Assembly: GCF_000334155.1 (NCBI RefSeq)
Contig: NZ_ANNK01000091.1
Location: 62,001-126,000, forward strand
DNA: 64,000 nucleotides
DNA from: Halalkalibacterium ligniniphilum
GTDB taxonomy: Bacteria; Bacillota; Bacilli; Bacillales; Bacillaceae_D
Reading direction: 5' to 3'
Below are positions 1 through 7,496 of this stretch, one piece after another; the first letter of the stretch is position 1; every line of letters starts with the position of its first letter. The position numbers and the translations under genes were made by a program. The notes under the pieces are model-generated. The model did no database searches. It was not told the origin of the DNA and saw nothing but the letters and a program-made list of their open reading frames with translations.

Positions 1-2
1 GA

Positions 3-461
3 AAAGTGAATGCAATCGGTAGAGACTTTGTTATGTTGACAAATTTACGAGAACGCATCTGGATTCCTTTTTCGGCTATCCATTCAGCAAACATTCCATT
101 CGGCCAACCATCTTATACAAATTCTCATCAGCATTACATTTATGACAATGATTTGCGGAAAAAATTGCTTTTAAATTTTGGTGAAACAGTGGCAAAACGA
201 GATATCTTAAAACAACAATTTTATGAAGAATCACTTCAGACAAATTTAAATGTTTGGAAGGATCTATGGGTAGAAGTACGTCTTGATGATAAAAAACAAG
301 TGGGAAAAATCATCGAAACAAATAAAACGAAACTTGTTCTCGGTTTATTAAATAAACGAGAAGAGATCCTCTTGAAGCACATTCACTATATAAAAACCAT
401 GCGTCTGTTAACGATGGTAGCACAATTATTTAATAATTTTCATCGCCTAAAAAAAATCTAG
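3..461 (+). CDS. Mnx-region hypothetical protein, 5' end cut by window edge
   Basis: The frame is open to the window edge. A GTG at position 6 could be a start but has no visible ribosome site, so the gene is probably truncated. The 151 visible residues have no signal peptide or membrane span. They align by eye with the C-terminal half of the protein at 5056-5820: both have an xGRDF block followed by an I/LPxxxI block, then a basic LR segment leading into an FGE motif, then a charged beta-rich tail. It lies just upstream of the mnxE/mnxF/mnxG-like genes, the position of mnxD in marine Bacillus SG-1, but I cannot confirm that identity. Function unknown; a spore-surface or Mnx-complex role is inference. 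Confidence 0.7.
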   Translation, partial: KVNAIGRDFVMLTNLRERIWIPFSAIHSANIPFGQPSYTNSHQHYIYDNDLRKKLLLNFGETVAKRDILKQQFYEESLQTNLNVWKDLWVEVRLDDKKQVGKIIETNKTKLVLGLLNKREEILLKHIHYIKTMRLLTMVAQLFNNFHRLKKI

Positions 462-544
462 ACACCTTACTATATCATTATTTCATTTTAAGAATATGCA
501 TACTTTAACTCTATGGATTTTTAGTTATGAATGGAGGAGTTTAC

Positions 545-841
545 ATGAGTACTGAATCAAGAGAAGAGCAATGGTTTAGAAAGTTACAAAATTTAGAAGG
601 AGAAGAAGTGTTAGTTGTTACAGAAACGGACCAGCTAAATTTATTTGGTCAAACCTTTCGGCCAATTTTTACTGGAACCATACATGAGATCAGCTACGGC
701 CATCTAACGCTTTTTCCCGTCATTATCAAAATCTTAAATGCCCCATTTTTTAAATTCCCGATACCGCTATCCATCCCATTAGAGAAATTGGTCCATTTAA
801 CACCTAATTTTGACCCTAATACAAGGTTTCCACTCACGTAA
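545..841 (+). CDS. mnxE: MnxE-like small subunit of the Mn(II) oxidase complex
   Basis: This encodes a 98-residue soluble protein. The start is ATG 545 because GGAGGAG lies 7-13 bases upstream; an ATG at 527 sits before that ribosome site. Residues such as EVLVVTETDQ and FTGTIHEISYGHLTLFP suggest a small beta-barrel-like fold, with no Cys. In SG-1, MnxE and MnxF are roughly 100-residue proteins that form a hexamer bound to MnxG. The assignment rests on size, order directly before an MnxF-like gene and MnxG, and the shared GTI/GKI-x-x-I...G-HL pattern with the next gene. It is almost certainly in one operon with its neighbours. Direct sequence identity to known MnxE was not tested. Confidence 0.75.
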   Translation: MSTESREEQWFRKLQNLEGEEVLVVTETDQLNLFGQTFRPIFTGTIHEISYGHLTLFPVIIKILNAPFFKFPIPLSIPLEKLVHLTPNFDPNTRFPLT

Positions 842-871
842 AATGATTTCGGAAGGAGGAATTCTATTAAA

Positions 872-1180
872 ATGCCCAACTTTAATGATTTTCAAATACA
901 AAAACCAGTGATTAATGATCTTCATGACGAAGGTCTTATTCAAACTTTTGTAGAAGGGATAGGAAAAAAAGTCTTTATTTTAACACCTTCTTTTCCATTT
1001 CTCTTCATTGGAAAAATCATCGATGTCATCGGTGACCATTTGATGCTTGATGTAGAAACATCGAGTATCCAACAGCTAGAAAACCGTAAATGGCACGTTC
1101 ATATCCATCAAATTGAAGCCTTCTATATTGAGACCAGCGACGGTCCAAAAATACCCGAATTGAAAGATGATCTCACTTAA
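872..1180 (+). CDS. mnxF: MnxF-like small subunit of the Mn(II) oxidase complex
   Basis: This 102-residue protein starts at ATG 872 behind GGAAGGAGG. It contains KVFILTPSFPFLFIGKIIDVIGDHLMLD (split here as KVFILTPSFPFLFIGKI and IDVIGDHLMLD), the same beta-rich GKI...GDHL arrangement as the preceding gene, so the two look like ancient duplicates. Several His lie near the C-terminal third (WHVHIHQ), a plausible copper-binding site, which fits reports that the MnxEF subcomplex binds copper. It ends 19 bases before the mnxG start. The MnxF name is by position, length and partner gene. Confidence 0.75.
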   Translation: MPNFNDFQIQKPVINDLHDEGLIQTFVEGIGKKVFILTPSFPFLFIGKIIDVIGDHLMLDVETSSIQQLENRKWHVHIHQIEAFYIETSDGPKIPELKDDLT

Positions 1181-1199
1181 AAGGGAAGGGGGGGAAGAA

Positions 1200-4100
1200 A
1201 TGAAGCGATTTTATCATGTTGTCGCAATTCCCATTCGGATCGTATTAAATCGATTTGGTGATTATAATCCACGAGGCGCAATGTACGTTCTAAAAGAAAA
1301 CGAAGCCAAAGTAAAAGAACTTGTTCGTAATAACCCATTTAGCCCTGTTGAGTTTGTTCAACCACTTGTCATCCGGGCAAACAATGGAGACGAAATCGAG
1401 ATATTATTTGAAAATAAACTTCCTTTTTCAACAGGGATGCATTTTCAAGAAGCTGATTATAATGTATTCGATTCCGATGGTGCAAAGGTTGGTTTTAACG
1501 AAAATACATTGGTAGAGCCTGGGAAACAAATCCTTTATCGTATCAATGCAAATCACCATGGAGTCTATTACTTCTCTGATTTGGGTAATCCATCGAGCAG
1601 TGAAAAGGGGTCAAATATAAATGGGTTATTTGGAGCGATTTTTGTTCAAAAAAGAGGTTCATGGTGGACCAACCCTGTAACAGGAAAACCACTAAATAGT
1701 GGCGTATATGCTGACATTCACCATCCTTTTTTACCCTCACATCGAGAGTACGCATGGATATTTCACGATGAAATGCCCTCTGTTGATCTTACTGGAAATC
1801 GACAGTTGGACCCAGAAACAAACCAGGAACGTGATACGACCCATGCGATTAATTATCGTTATGAGCCTGAGCAGAACCGAAGAAAATTAATTGAAGAAGG
1901 TATTGTTTGCCCTGATTGTGTAGGTGAAGAGGTGCATCACGATTCTTGGGTATTTGGTGACCCGACGACACCTATACTAAGAGGATATATCGGTGACCCA
2001 GCTAAAATAAGGGTTGTTCACGGTGGAGTGAAAGAGACCCATGTTTTCCATTACCATGTCCATCAGTGGTTTCGCGATCCTACAAATATAAATTCTGGAA
2101 TTATTGATTCACAATCAATTAGCCCGCAAACATGGTATGACGTTGAACCACTGTATGGACTCGGAAGCCTTCAAGAAGCAAAAGGTGATGTGATTATACA
2201 CTGTCATCTTTATCCTCACTTTGCAGTCGGCATGTGGGGGTTGAATCGTATTTTTGATACGCTTCAAGATGGCTCAAATTGTTATCCGAACGGGGTACCA
2301 ATTGAGGCATTGCAACCACTGCCAGATCGGCCACTCCCTCCTAAACCTACCAAAAAGAGACCAGGATTTCCGAATTTTATCCCTGGAAAGGTGGGCTGTA
2401 AGGCTCCTCGCCCTCCTCTTGGAATTGTAGGTGGTAGAGAAATGACCAAATTAGAAAAACATGCAGCGATAAAAAAGCCTAGACCAGGTGCTGTTTTTTC
2501 TGACCCTTGTATGATAGCCGATGATCCGGTTGTAAAAGAATTTAATATTTCTCTGATTCAACTTCCAATCGTATACAATCGTCAAGGCTGGAATGATCCG
2601 AAAGGACGTATCTATGTTCTAGACGAAGAGATTGACGATGTTTGTTCTCGAAAAAAAGAACCGGAACCGTTGGTCTTTCATGTTCCAGCAGGTACTTGCA
2701 TACGTGTCAATTTTACAAACCGTCTCCCGGAAGTGCTGGACGGAGATGCTTTTCAATTAGTTACGAGAGCCTACGAAGCAGGTTTGCACATCCATTTTGT
2801 GAAATTTGATGTGCTTGTTGCAGATGGTGCAAATGTTGGCTGGAACTATGACTCAAGCGTGTTACCAGGGGAAACAATCCGCTTAGAATATTTTGCAGAT
2901 GTTGAATTAAAAGCATGGTTCTTTCACGATCATTTGTTTGCCAATGCTCATCAGCAGCATGGCGTTTTCGGTTCGGGAGTTGTTCATGCAAGGTTTACAA
3001 GAACACTTGATTCAAAAACTGGAAAAGACAAAGCGTATGGTACACAAGTCACTGCTTCCCATCCATTTATTCCCGATTATCGAGATTTTGCATTATTCGT
3101 TCAAGATTTCACGTTACTGTTTGACAAGAATGGTCATCCTTTAAATCCTCCAAACTTCCCAGGTTCTTCAGATGATCCTGGATTATTTGGTGTTAATTAC
3201 AAAAACGAACCGCTTCAATTTCGACTAGGCAAAAATTGTGACACTGCTTATTCATTTAGTTCGTTTGTAAAAGGAGATCCCGTAACCCCGATCCTCCACT
3301 GCTATGAAGGGGACCCCATTCGCGTCCGTTTGTTACAGGGTGCCCACGAGGAGTCACATAGCTTTAATATACATGGTCTTCGTTGGAAACAAGAGAGACC
3401 TGATTTAAATTCTAACCACAGATCCCAACAGCAAATTAGCATTTCTGAATCGTTTACGTTAGAAATGGATGTACCGCGATCAGGTGATTACCTTTGGACG
3501 TTTGAAACGGAAGAAGATTTATGGAATGGCTTATGGGGTTTAATTCGCGCCTTTGATCAAAAGGTTGATTTTTTAATTCCACTCCCTGATCGCAAAGAAC
3601 CCCCAAAACGGACAAAGCCATTACCAGAAAAAACAGGTAAGCCACCAGCCAAACCAGAGAATGTCTTAGCTCCAGAAGAAGCTCACGATAATGCACCAGT
3701 AAGAAGGTTTGATATCGCTGCTTTTCATACACGTATTGAATATAGTAAGTGGGGTGAGAATGACCCGTTTGGAATTGTTTTTGCTCTAGAACAAGATAAA
3801 GATGCGATATTAAGTAGAAAAAAGAAGCCTGAACCCTTGATTATTCGTGCAAATCAAGGCGATATCGTTGAAGTGAATTTAACAAGCTATCTTAATTTCG
3901 AAAAATTCCCATTTTCTAATGGTATATGGCCGTATCCACCTGTAAAAGAACAAGCTTTTTACCCACCTTCTGTTCGGATTTCTTTACATCCCCAGTTGAT
4001 TCAATACGATGTCAAAACATCTAGTGGCGAAACAGTTGGGTTTAATCCAGACCAAACCACAGGACCTGGTAAAACGATCACGTATCGATGGTATGTAGAT

Positions 4101-4859
4101 GTACCAGTAGGAGCTTGTGGAATGTGGGATATGGCTGACATTCGTAACCATCGTTCACTTGGAACATTCGGAGCATTCATTGCAGAACCTAGAGGAACAG
4201 AATTCTTAGATGCCAATACACTAAAACCAGTTCAAACAGGCGCCAATATCATCTTAAGGCAACCGTTTTTACCAGACATCCGTGAGTTTACTCTTGTCAT
4301 GTATGATGGGGCACGACTGTTCAATCGATTCAAAAAACTGATTATTGATCCTGTGGACGGTATTCTCTTCGGAGTAAATGAAGAGGAATTAGATGACCTT
4401 GTAGATACGTATGATAATGGCTCAAGGGGTTTTAACTATCGTACAGAACGATTGATTAATCGCTTCAATAAGCATGAGGCTCTAGATGAGCTTTTTAGCT
4501 CAAGAAGGTTTGGGGACCCATCAACACCTTTGTTTGAAGCATACGCGGGAGATCCGATCACAATTCGCCTTGTAAATCCATCTGAACGTCGTCGCGCCCA
4601 TTCATTTCACATCCACGGTCATTATTGGAATTTCAATGTGAACGATTTATTTTCACAGGTAAAATCGATTGTTGGCGAAATTGTCGCAGGACACACATCA
4701 AATCTCCAATTACATTATGGTGCAGGTAGTCTTAAAAGTCTATCAGGAGATTATATGTACCGCTCTGGAAACATTCGCTGGGATATTGAACAAGGGATGT
4801 GGGGCATTATCCGTGTTCATGGAGAACAATTAAAGAATCTTCCACCGTTGAATAAATAG
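1200..4859 (+). CDS. mnxG: Multicopper oxidase MnxG, Mn(II) oxidase
   Basis: This 1219-residue multidomain cupredoxin protein is close to the 1217 residues of SG-1 MnxG and far longer than laccases or CotA (about 500). The start is ATG 1200 after a G-rich ribosome site (GGAAGGGGGG); the frame is open further upstream. Copper-ligand motifs recur in successive cupredoxin repeats: HVFHYHVHQW near residue 281, HCHLYPHFAVGMWG near 334, FFHDHLFANAHQQHG near 575, HSFNIHGLRW near 720 and HSFHIHGHYWNF near 1135. MnxG oxidises Mn(II) to Mn(III) and Mn(IV) oxide on the spore surface as a complex with MnxE and MnxF. There is no signal peptide, consistent with mother-cell synthesis. The operon promoter lies outside the window. 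Confidence 0.93.
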   Translation: MKRFYHVVAIPIRIVLNRFGDYNPRGAMYVLKENEAKVKELVRNNPFSPVEFVQPLVIRANNGDEIEILFENKLPFSTGMHFQEADYNVFDSDGAKVGFNENTLVEPGKQILYRINANHHGVYYFSDLGNPSSSEKGSNINGLFGAIFVQKRGSWWTNPVTGKPLNSGVYADIHHPFLPSHREYAWIFHDEMPSVDLTGNRQLDPETNQERDTTHAINYRYEPEQNRRKLIEEGIVCPDCVGEEVHHDSWVFGDPTTPILRGYIGDPAKIRVVHGGVKETHVFHYHVHQWFRDPTNINSGIIDSQSISPQTWYDVEPLYGLGSLQEAKGDVIIHCHLYPHFAVGMWGLNRIFDTLQDGSNCYPNGVPIEALQPLPDRPLPPKPTKKRPGFPNFIPGKVGCKAPRPPLGIVGGREMTKLEKHAAIKKPRPGAVFSDPCMIADDPVVKEFNISLIQLPIVYNRQGWNDPKGRIYVLDEEIDDVCSRKKEPEPLVFHVPAGTCIRVNFTNRLPEVLDGDAFQLVTRAYEAGLHIHFVKFDVLVADGANVGWNYDSSVLPGETIRLEYFADVELKAWFFHDHLFANAHQQHGVFGSGVVHARFTRTLDSKTGKDKAYGTQVTASHPFIPDYRDFALFVQDFTLLFDKNGHPLNPPNFPGSSDDPGLFGVNYKNEPLQFRLGKNCDTAYSFSSFVKGDPVTPILHCYEGDPIRVRLLQGAHEESHSFNIHGLRWKQERPDLNSNHRSQQQISISESFTLEMDVPRSGDYLWTFETEEDLWNGLWGLIRAFDQKVDFLIPLPDRKEPPKRTKPLPEKTGKPPAKPENVLAPEEAHDNAPVRRFDIAAFHTRIEYSKWGENDPFGIVFALEQDKDAILSRKKKPEPLIIRANQGDIVEVNLTSYLNFEKFPFSNGIWPYPPVKEQAFYPPSVRISLHPQLIQYDVKTSSGETVGFNPDQTTGPGKTITYRWYVDVPVGACGMWDMADIRNHRSLGTFGAFIAEPRGTEFLDANTLKPVQTGANIILRQPFLPDIREFTLVMYDGARLFNRFKKLIIDPVDGILFGVNEEELDDLVDTYDNGSRGFNYRTERLINRFNKHEALDELFSSRRFGDPSTPLFEAYAGDPITIRLVNPSERRRAHSFHIHGHYWNFNVNDLFSQVKSIVGEIVAGHTSNLQLHYGAGSLKSLSGDYMYRSGNIRWDIEQGMWGIIRVHGEQLKNLPPLNK

Positions 4860-4900
4860 AATGAAGCCGGTTAGCGATTTCATTTCACAGAAATCAGCAT

Positions 4901-5037
4901 GAGCGGCATGCTTTTCCCACACGGATGAAAACGAGTTTGTCCGATCATTCTCTGTACTATTTCAATAAAGGTGGCGTGAGCGGAAGGGCTTCATTGTTCC
5001 ACTAACTGAACTGAAGCTCCGCCCCTTTTCACAGAAA
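4901..5037 (+). repeat. Interspersed repeat family B, copy 1
   Basis: This is a roughly 137-base element between mnxG and the next gene. It begins GAGCGGCATGCTTTTCCCAC, has ACGGATGAAAACGAG, then AATAAAGGTGGCGTGAGCGG, and ends TTTTCACAGAAAA. The same succession of blocks occurs at 22921-23057 (same strand) and inverted at 43976-44100. No open frame is shared among the copies. It is a non-coding family of unknown nature; the end abuts the ribosome site of the downstream gene. Confidence 0.7.
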
Positions 5038-5055
5038 AAAGGAGGTGAGTAATAG

Positions 5056-5820
5056 TTGAAATTTAAAAACAAATGTGTAGGGTTACGTTGTCCTGAAGTT
5101 GTCTCACCCAAGACACCAGACGATTTTTGTATTCCTAAAGAATATTGTCCAAAACAAAAAAAGACGCCAAAATTCCCATCACCAAACACCTGTTTCCCCA
5201 ACAGCAAATTAGAAGATTTAGAAATGCGGATTCGAAAAGCAAATGACTTTTTACTCGATTTAGCTTTATCAAGTAAGAGAGAAAAAAATGAGGTTTTCAA
5301 AAAGGCTTTTGAAGGACTACTCCATCAGAATCTTATCGTAGAATTGGATTGTAAGACAAAAATAGAAGAAGGAGACAACGAAGTAATAGAAGGATCAAAT
5401 AATCATACAAAGTTGCAGGGCACCGTAGTCCTTGCAGGAAGGGATTTTACGATTCTTAAAAACAAGCAGAATAAACTTCTTATACCTTATGAAAAAATAA
5501 GTTTAGTGAAACTCCGAAAAAGTTATCATGAACCAACACCGCAACCTTTATTGAGCAAAATCGACCCTTGTTTACGTCGATGTTTAACATTTCAATTCGG
5601 TGAAGTTGTCTCAGGTTCACCTGAGCTTATCCAAATATTTTTCGGGTTAGATTTAAAGGTCTATCTTCTATTAATGATTGACAAGAAAATAAAGCTCGTA
5701 TCAGAAGTTGATACGATAGTAGGCACTTTATTGGATGTATATGCTGATTCAATTAACATCTGTTTAGGAGAAATGAAAAGCACAATGAATATTCACGATG
5801 TCTGTTACATTATTGCGTAA
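5056..5820 (+). CDS. Cys-rich Mnx-region protein with paralogous C-terminal domain
   Basis: This 254-residue protein starts at TTG 5056 behind AAAGGAGGTGAGTAA. Residues 1-50 carry five Cys (CVGLRC, FCIPKEYC, NTCFP), unusual for a cytosolic Bacillus protein and suggestive of metal binding or cross-linking in a spore layer. The second half resembles the protein at 3-461 (AGRDF...LLIPYEKI, LTFQFGEVV). It sits downstream of mnxG but behind a repeat element and about 195 bases away, so it may have its own promoter. Function unknown; association with the Mn-oxidase system is inferred from the paralogy and location. Confidence 0.75.
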   Translation: MKFKNKCVGLRCPEVVSPKTPDDFCIPKEYCPKQKKTPKFPSPNTCFPNSKLEDLEMRIRKANDFLLDLALSSKREKNEVFKKAFEGLLHQNLIVELDCKTKIEEGDNEVIEGSNNHTKLQGTVVLAGRDFTILKNKQNKLLIPYEKISLVKLRKSYHEPTPQPLLSKIDPCLRRCLTFQFGEVVSGSPELIQIFFGLDLKVYLLLMIDKKIKLVSEVDTIVGTLLDVYADSINICLGEMKSTMNIHDVCYIIA

Positions 5821-5982
5821 TGCTCCCTATAGTAAATCAATATCCTCATTTAAAACTAATCTTACACCAGCGATCTGGAGTGAGTGGATTTGTATGATAA
5901 TAACAAACTATAGGGGTATGTCAATAAGCCTACCATTAATAATCCATGCAAAAACCCGTCTTTTAACAGCTTTTTGGTTATA

Positions 5983-6038
5983 GTAGACAAGGAATTACAA
6001 ATAGATATACAGTGCATCATTTGTAAATCCTTGTCTAC
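5983..6038. repeat. Long inverted repeat (20-base arms)
   Basis: Arms at 5983-6002 and 6019-6038 match at 19 of 20 positions around a 16-base loop (GTAGACAAGG...CCTTGTCTAC). The hairpin has no T-tract, so it is not an obvious terminator for the gene ending at 5820. It lies between that gene and the SinI-like remnant. Role unknown: mobile-element remnant or RNA structure. Confidence 0.65.
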
Positions 6039-6081
6039 AACGTAAAGGCATACTACGTTGTGTTGTCGTTAGTTTTTCTGT

Positions 6082-6144
6082 TCATAATTTTTTAATAAAA
6101 GCGCGAGCTTCTTCAGGCGTTAACCCTATATCTCTAGTTTCCAT
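6082..6144 (-). pseudogene. SinI-like anti-repressor remnant
   Basis: The minus strand encodes a 20-residue peptide from ATG 6144, containing the stretch DIGLTPEEARAFIKKL. The open frame runs four codons further upstream (LELL) to a TGA. A one-base shift would add a preceding D-W pair. The pattern resembles the SinI dimerisation helix (EWVELMVEAKEANISPEEI in B. subtilis). It is divergent from sinR instead of directly upstream as in B. subtilis. Either a degraded sinI or a very short SinI-like peptide. Confidence 0.45.
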
Positions 6145-6327
6145 GAGCAATTCCAGTCATCATAGTAAAGAAAATCTTTACCATAAATCTGAGGCTTTGC
6201 ATCCTCATTTTTCAATAAGTTTGCCTTTTCTATTTTCCTTTTAAAAATAGTGAAAGACCTAAAGGACGACAGATATTCTAAATGTAATATTACCATGTCA
6301 AATCTGTTCGTAATAATGACCATTCTA

Positions 6328-6357
6328 TTTACAGTGTCTTATTTACACTGCTATAAT
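6328..6357 (+). promoter_or_regulatory. Probable sinR promoter with inverted repeat
   Basis: TTTACA at 6328-6333 and TATAAT at 6352-6357 are 18 bases apart. The spacer contains CAGTGT and ACACTG arms (6332-6337 and 6345-6350), a possible operator between the two boxes. Confidence 0.55.
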
Positions 6358-6394
6358 TAGATGGAATACATAGGTGAGAGAGGAAAAGATATTC

Positions 6395-6727
6395 ATGATA
6401 GGTGAACAAGTTAAAAAGTTAAGGCTTGAAAAAGGCTTGTCTTTATCTGAACTAGCAGAAAAAGCGGGAGTAGCGAAATCATATTTGAGTTCGATTGAAA
6501 GAAATATTCAATCAAATCCCTCTATTCAATTTTTAGAAAAAATAGCTGCTGTATTAGATGTTTCTGTTGAAGCATTATTAAACGAGTCTCCAATTAATGA
6601 AGAACAAAAGCTTGATACAGCTTGGCTTGAATTAGTGAAAGAAGCAATGAACTCAGGGATTAGTAAAGAACAATTTCAAGAATACTTAGAGTTTGAAAAA
6701 TGGCGTAATAAACGATCTGACAAATAG
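6395..6727 (+). CDS. sinR: SinR-type transcriptional regulator
   Basis: This 110-residue protein closely matches the known B. subtilis SinR: N-terminal HTH (LSLSELAEKAGVAKSYLSSI, residues about 17-36, then IQFLEKIAAVLDVS) and a C-terminal SinI/SinR dimerisation helix pair (AWLELVKEAMNSGISKEQFQ, KWRNKR end). SinR represses biofilm matrix genes and, with SinI and SlrR, sets the motile/matrix switch. ATG 6395 is chosen because GAGAGGAA lies upstream; a GTG at 6374 would place that site inside the gene. A strong two-way terminator follows. Confidence 0.9.
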   Translation: MIGEQVKKLRLEKGLSLSELAEKAGVAKSYLSSIERNIQSNPSIQFLEKIAAVLDVSVEALLNESPINEEQKLDTAWLELVKEAMNSGISKEQFQEYLEFEKWRNKRSDK

Positions 6728-6777
6728 CGCACTGTAAAACCCCATTACTCTAGTATCTGGGGTTTTACAGTGCGTTT
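6728..6777. terminator. Perfect 16-bp hairpin terminator after sinR
   Basis: Arms 6728-6743 and 6759-6774 (CGCACTGTAAAACCCC) are perfectly complementary with a 15-base loop. The A-run in one arm and T-run in the other allow use from both strands, suiting the convergent relic on the minus strand. Confidence 0.85.
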
Positions 6778-6990
6778 AATCACATTCATTTGAAGAATGG
6801 TTCAATGATTCATTTAATTGGATAAAGTCAACATCTAGGTCCTCTGAAATTTTTTTAACACAACAATACTTAGGTTTTTCTGTAATCCTCTTTCAATATA
6901 ACTAATATAGGATTTTGAAACACCGGAAAGAATAGCTAATTGATTTAATGTCATTCCTCTTTTTTGCTATAAAGCCTTAAAAGTCAATTT
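6776..6990 (-). pseudogene. Broken second SinR/XRE-type regulator
   Basis: The minus strand from ATG 6954 reads GMTLNQLAILSGVSKSYISY then IERGLQKNLSIVVLKK, a SinR-like HTH. A frameshift then occurs, and the other frame continues ISEDLDVDFIQLNESLNHSS to a stop at 6776. Upstream an in-frame TAG interrupts the usual first helix (KKRGM preceded by a stop). At least two lesions are present, so this is a decayed sinR/slrR-type paralogue. Confidence 0.75.
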
Positions 6991-7099
6991 AGTAGGCGTT
7001 ATATTTAATGAAAAAGCAAAGAAATAAATGGTAAAAAAACGAAACCATCATACAAGGAATGTGTTATTTTTTTGATTTCACGTTCGTTATTAAGAACTA

Positions 7100-7282
7100 A
7101 AGCTGCTTTTGGTAATGTCTGCTTACCGTTATCGGTGGAGGAACTCGGTCATGCTGTGGGTTGAGGGATCGATATTGAGCCTGGGCATTACCCGGCTACC
7201 AATCATGTTATTAAAGGGAATGAATTTTATAATAACAAAATTCAAATGGTATTAGCCTATGGTGAGAATGTATTTGGCGTTT
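7100..7282 (+). pseudogene. Unidentified decayed coding remnant
   Basis: One plus-strand frame reads SVEELGHAVG, a stop, then GIDIEPGHYPATNHVIKGNE and FYNNKIQMVLAYGENVFGV before TAA at about 7282. The GNEFYNNKI-type spacing recalls right-handed beta-helix repeats, but this is a weak impression. Nothing else recognisable lies between 6990 and 7480. Confidence 0.3.
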
Positions 7283-7496
7283 AACTGATGTACCAAACGG
7301 CAGTAAACCTATCAATTTTCCATCCATTAAGAAACCTATCTGATAAATACTGGATACATCTTGTATTTTCACAAAATTAAATTTATTATAAATAGTATGG
7401 TTAAAGCGATTTCATTATTAAAACGCTTTTATACCTTTTAGAAATAGATTCGGTCCAACAATCATATGGCTGGACTTTTATTTATGAGGTGAAAAA

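Noticed and set aside
4962-5300. 112-codon minus-strand frame opposite the Cys-rich Mnx-region gene
   Set aside because: It overlaps a repeat element and a better-supported plus-strand gene with GGAGGTG, and its composition is that of a shadow frame.
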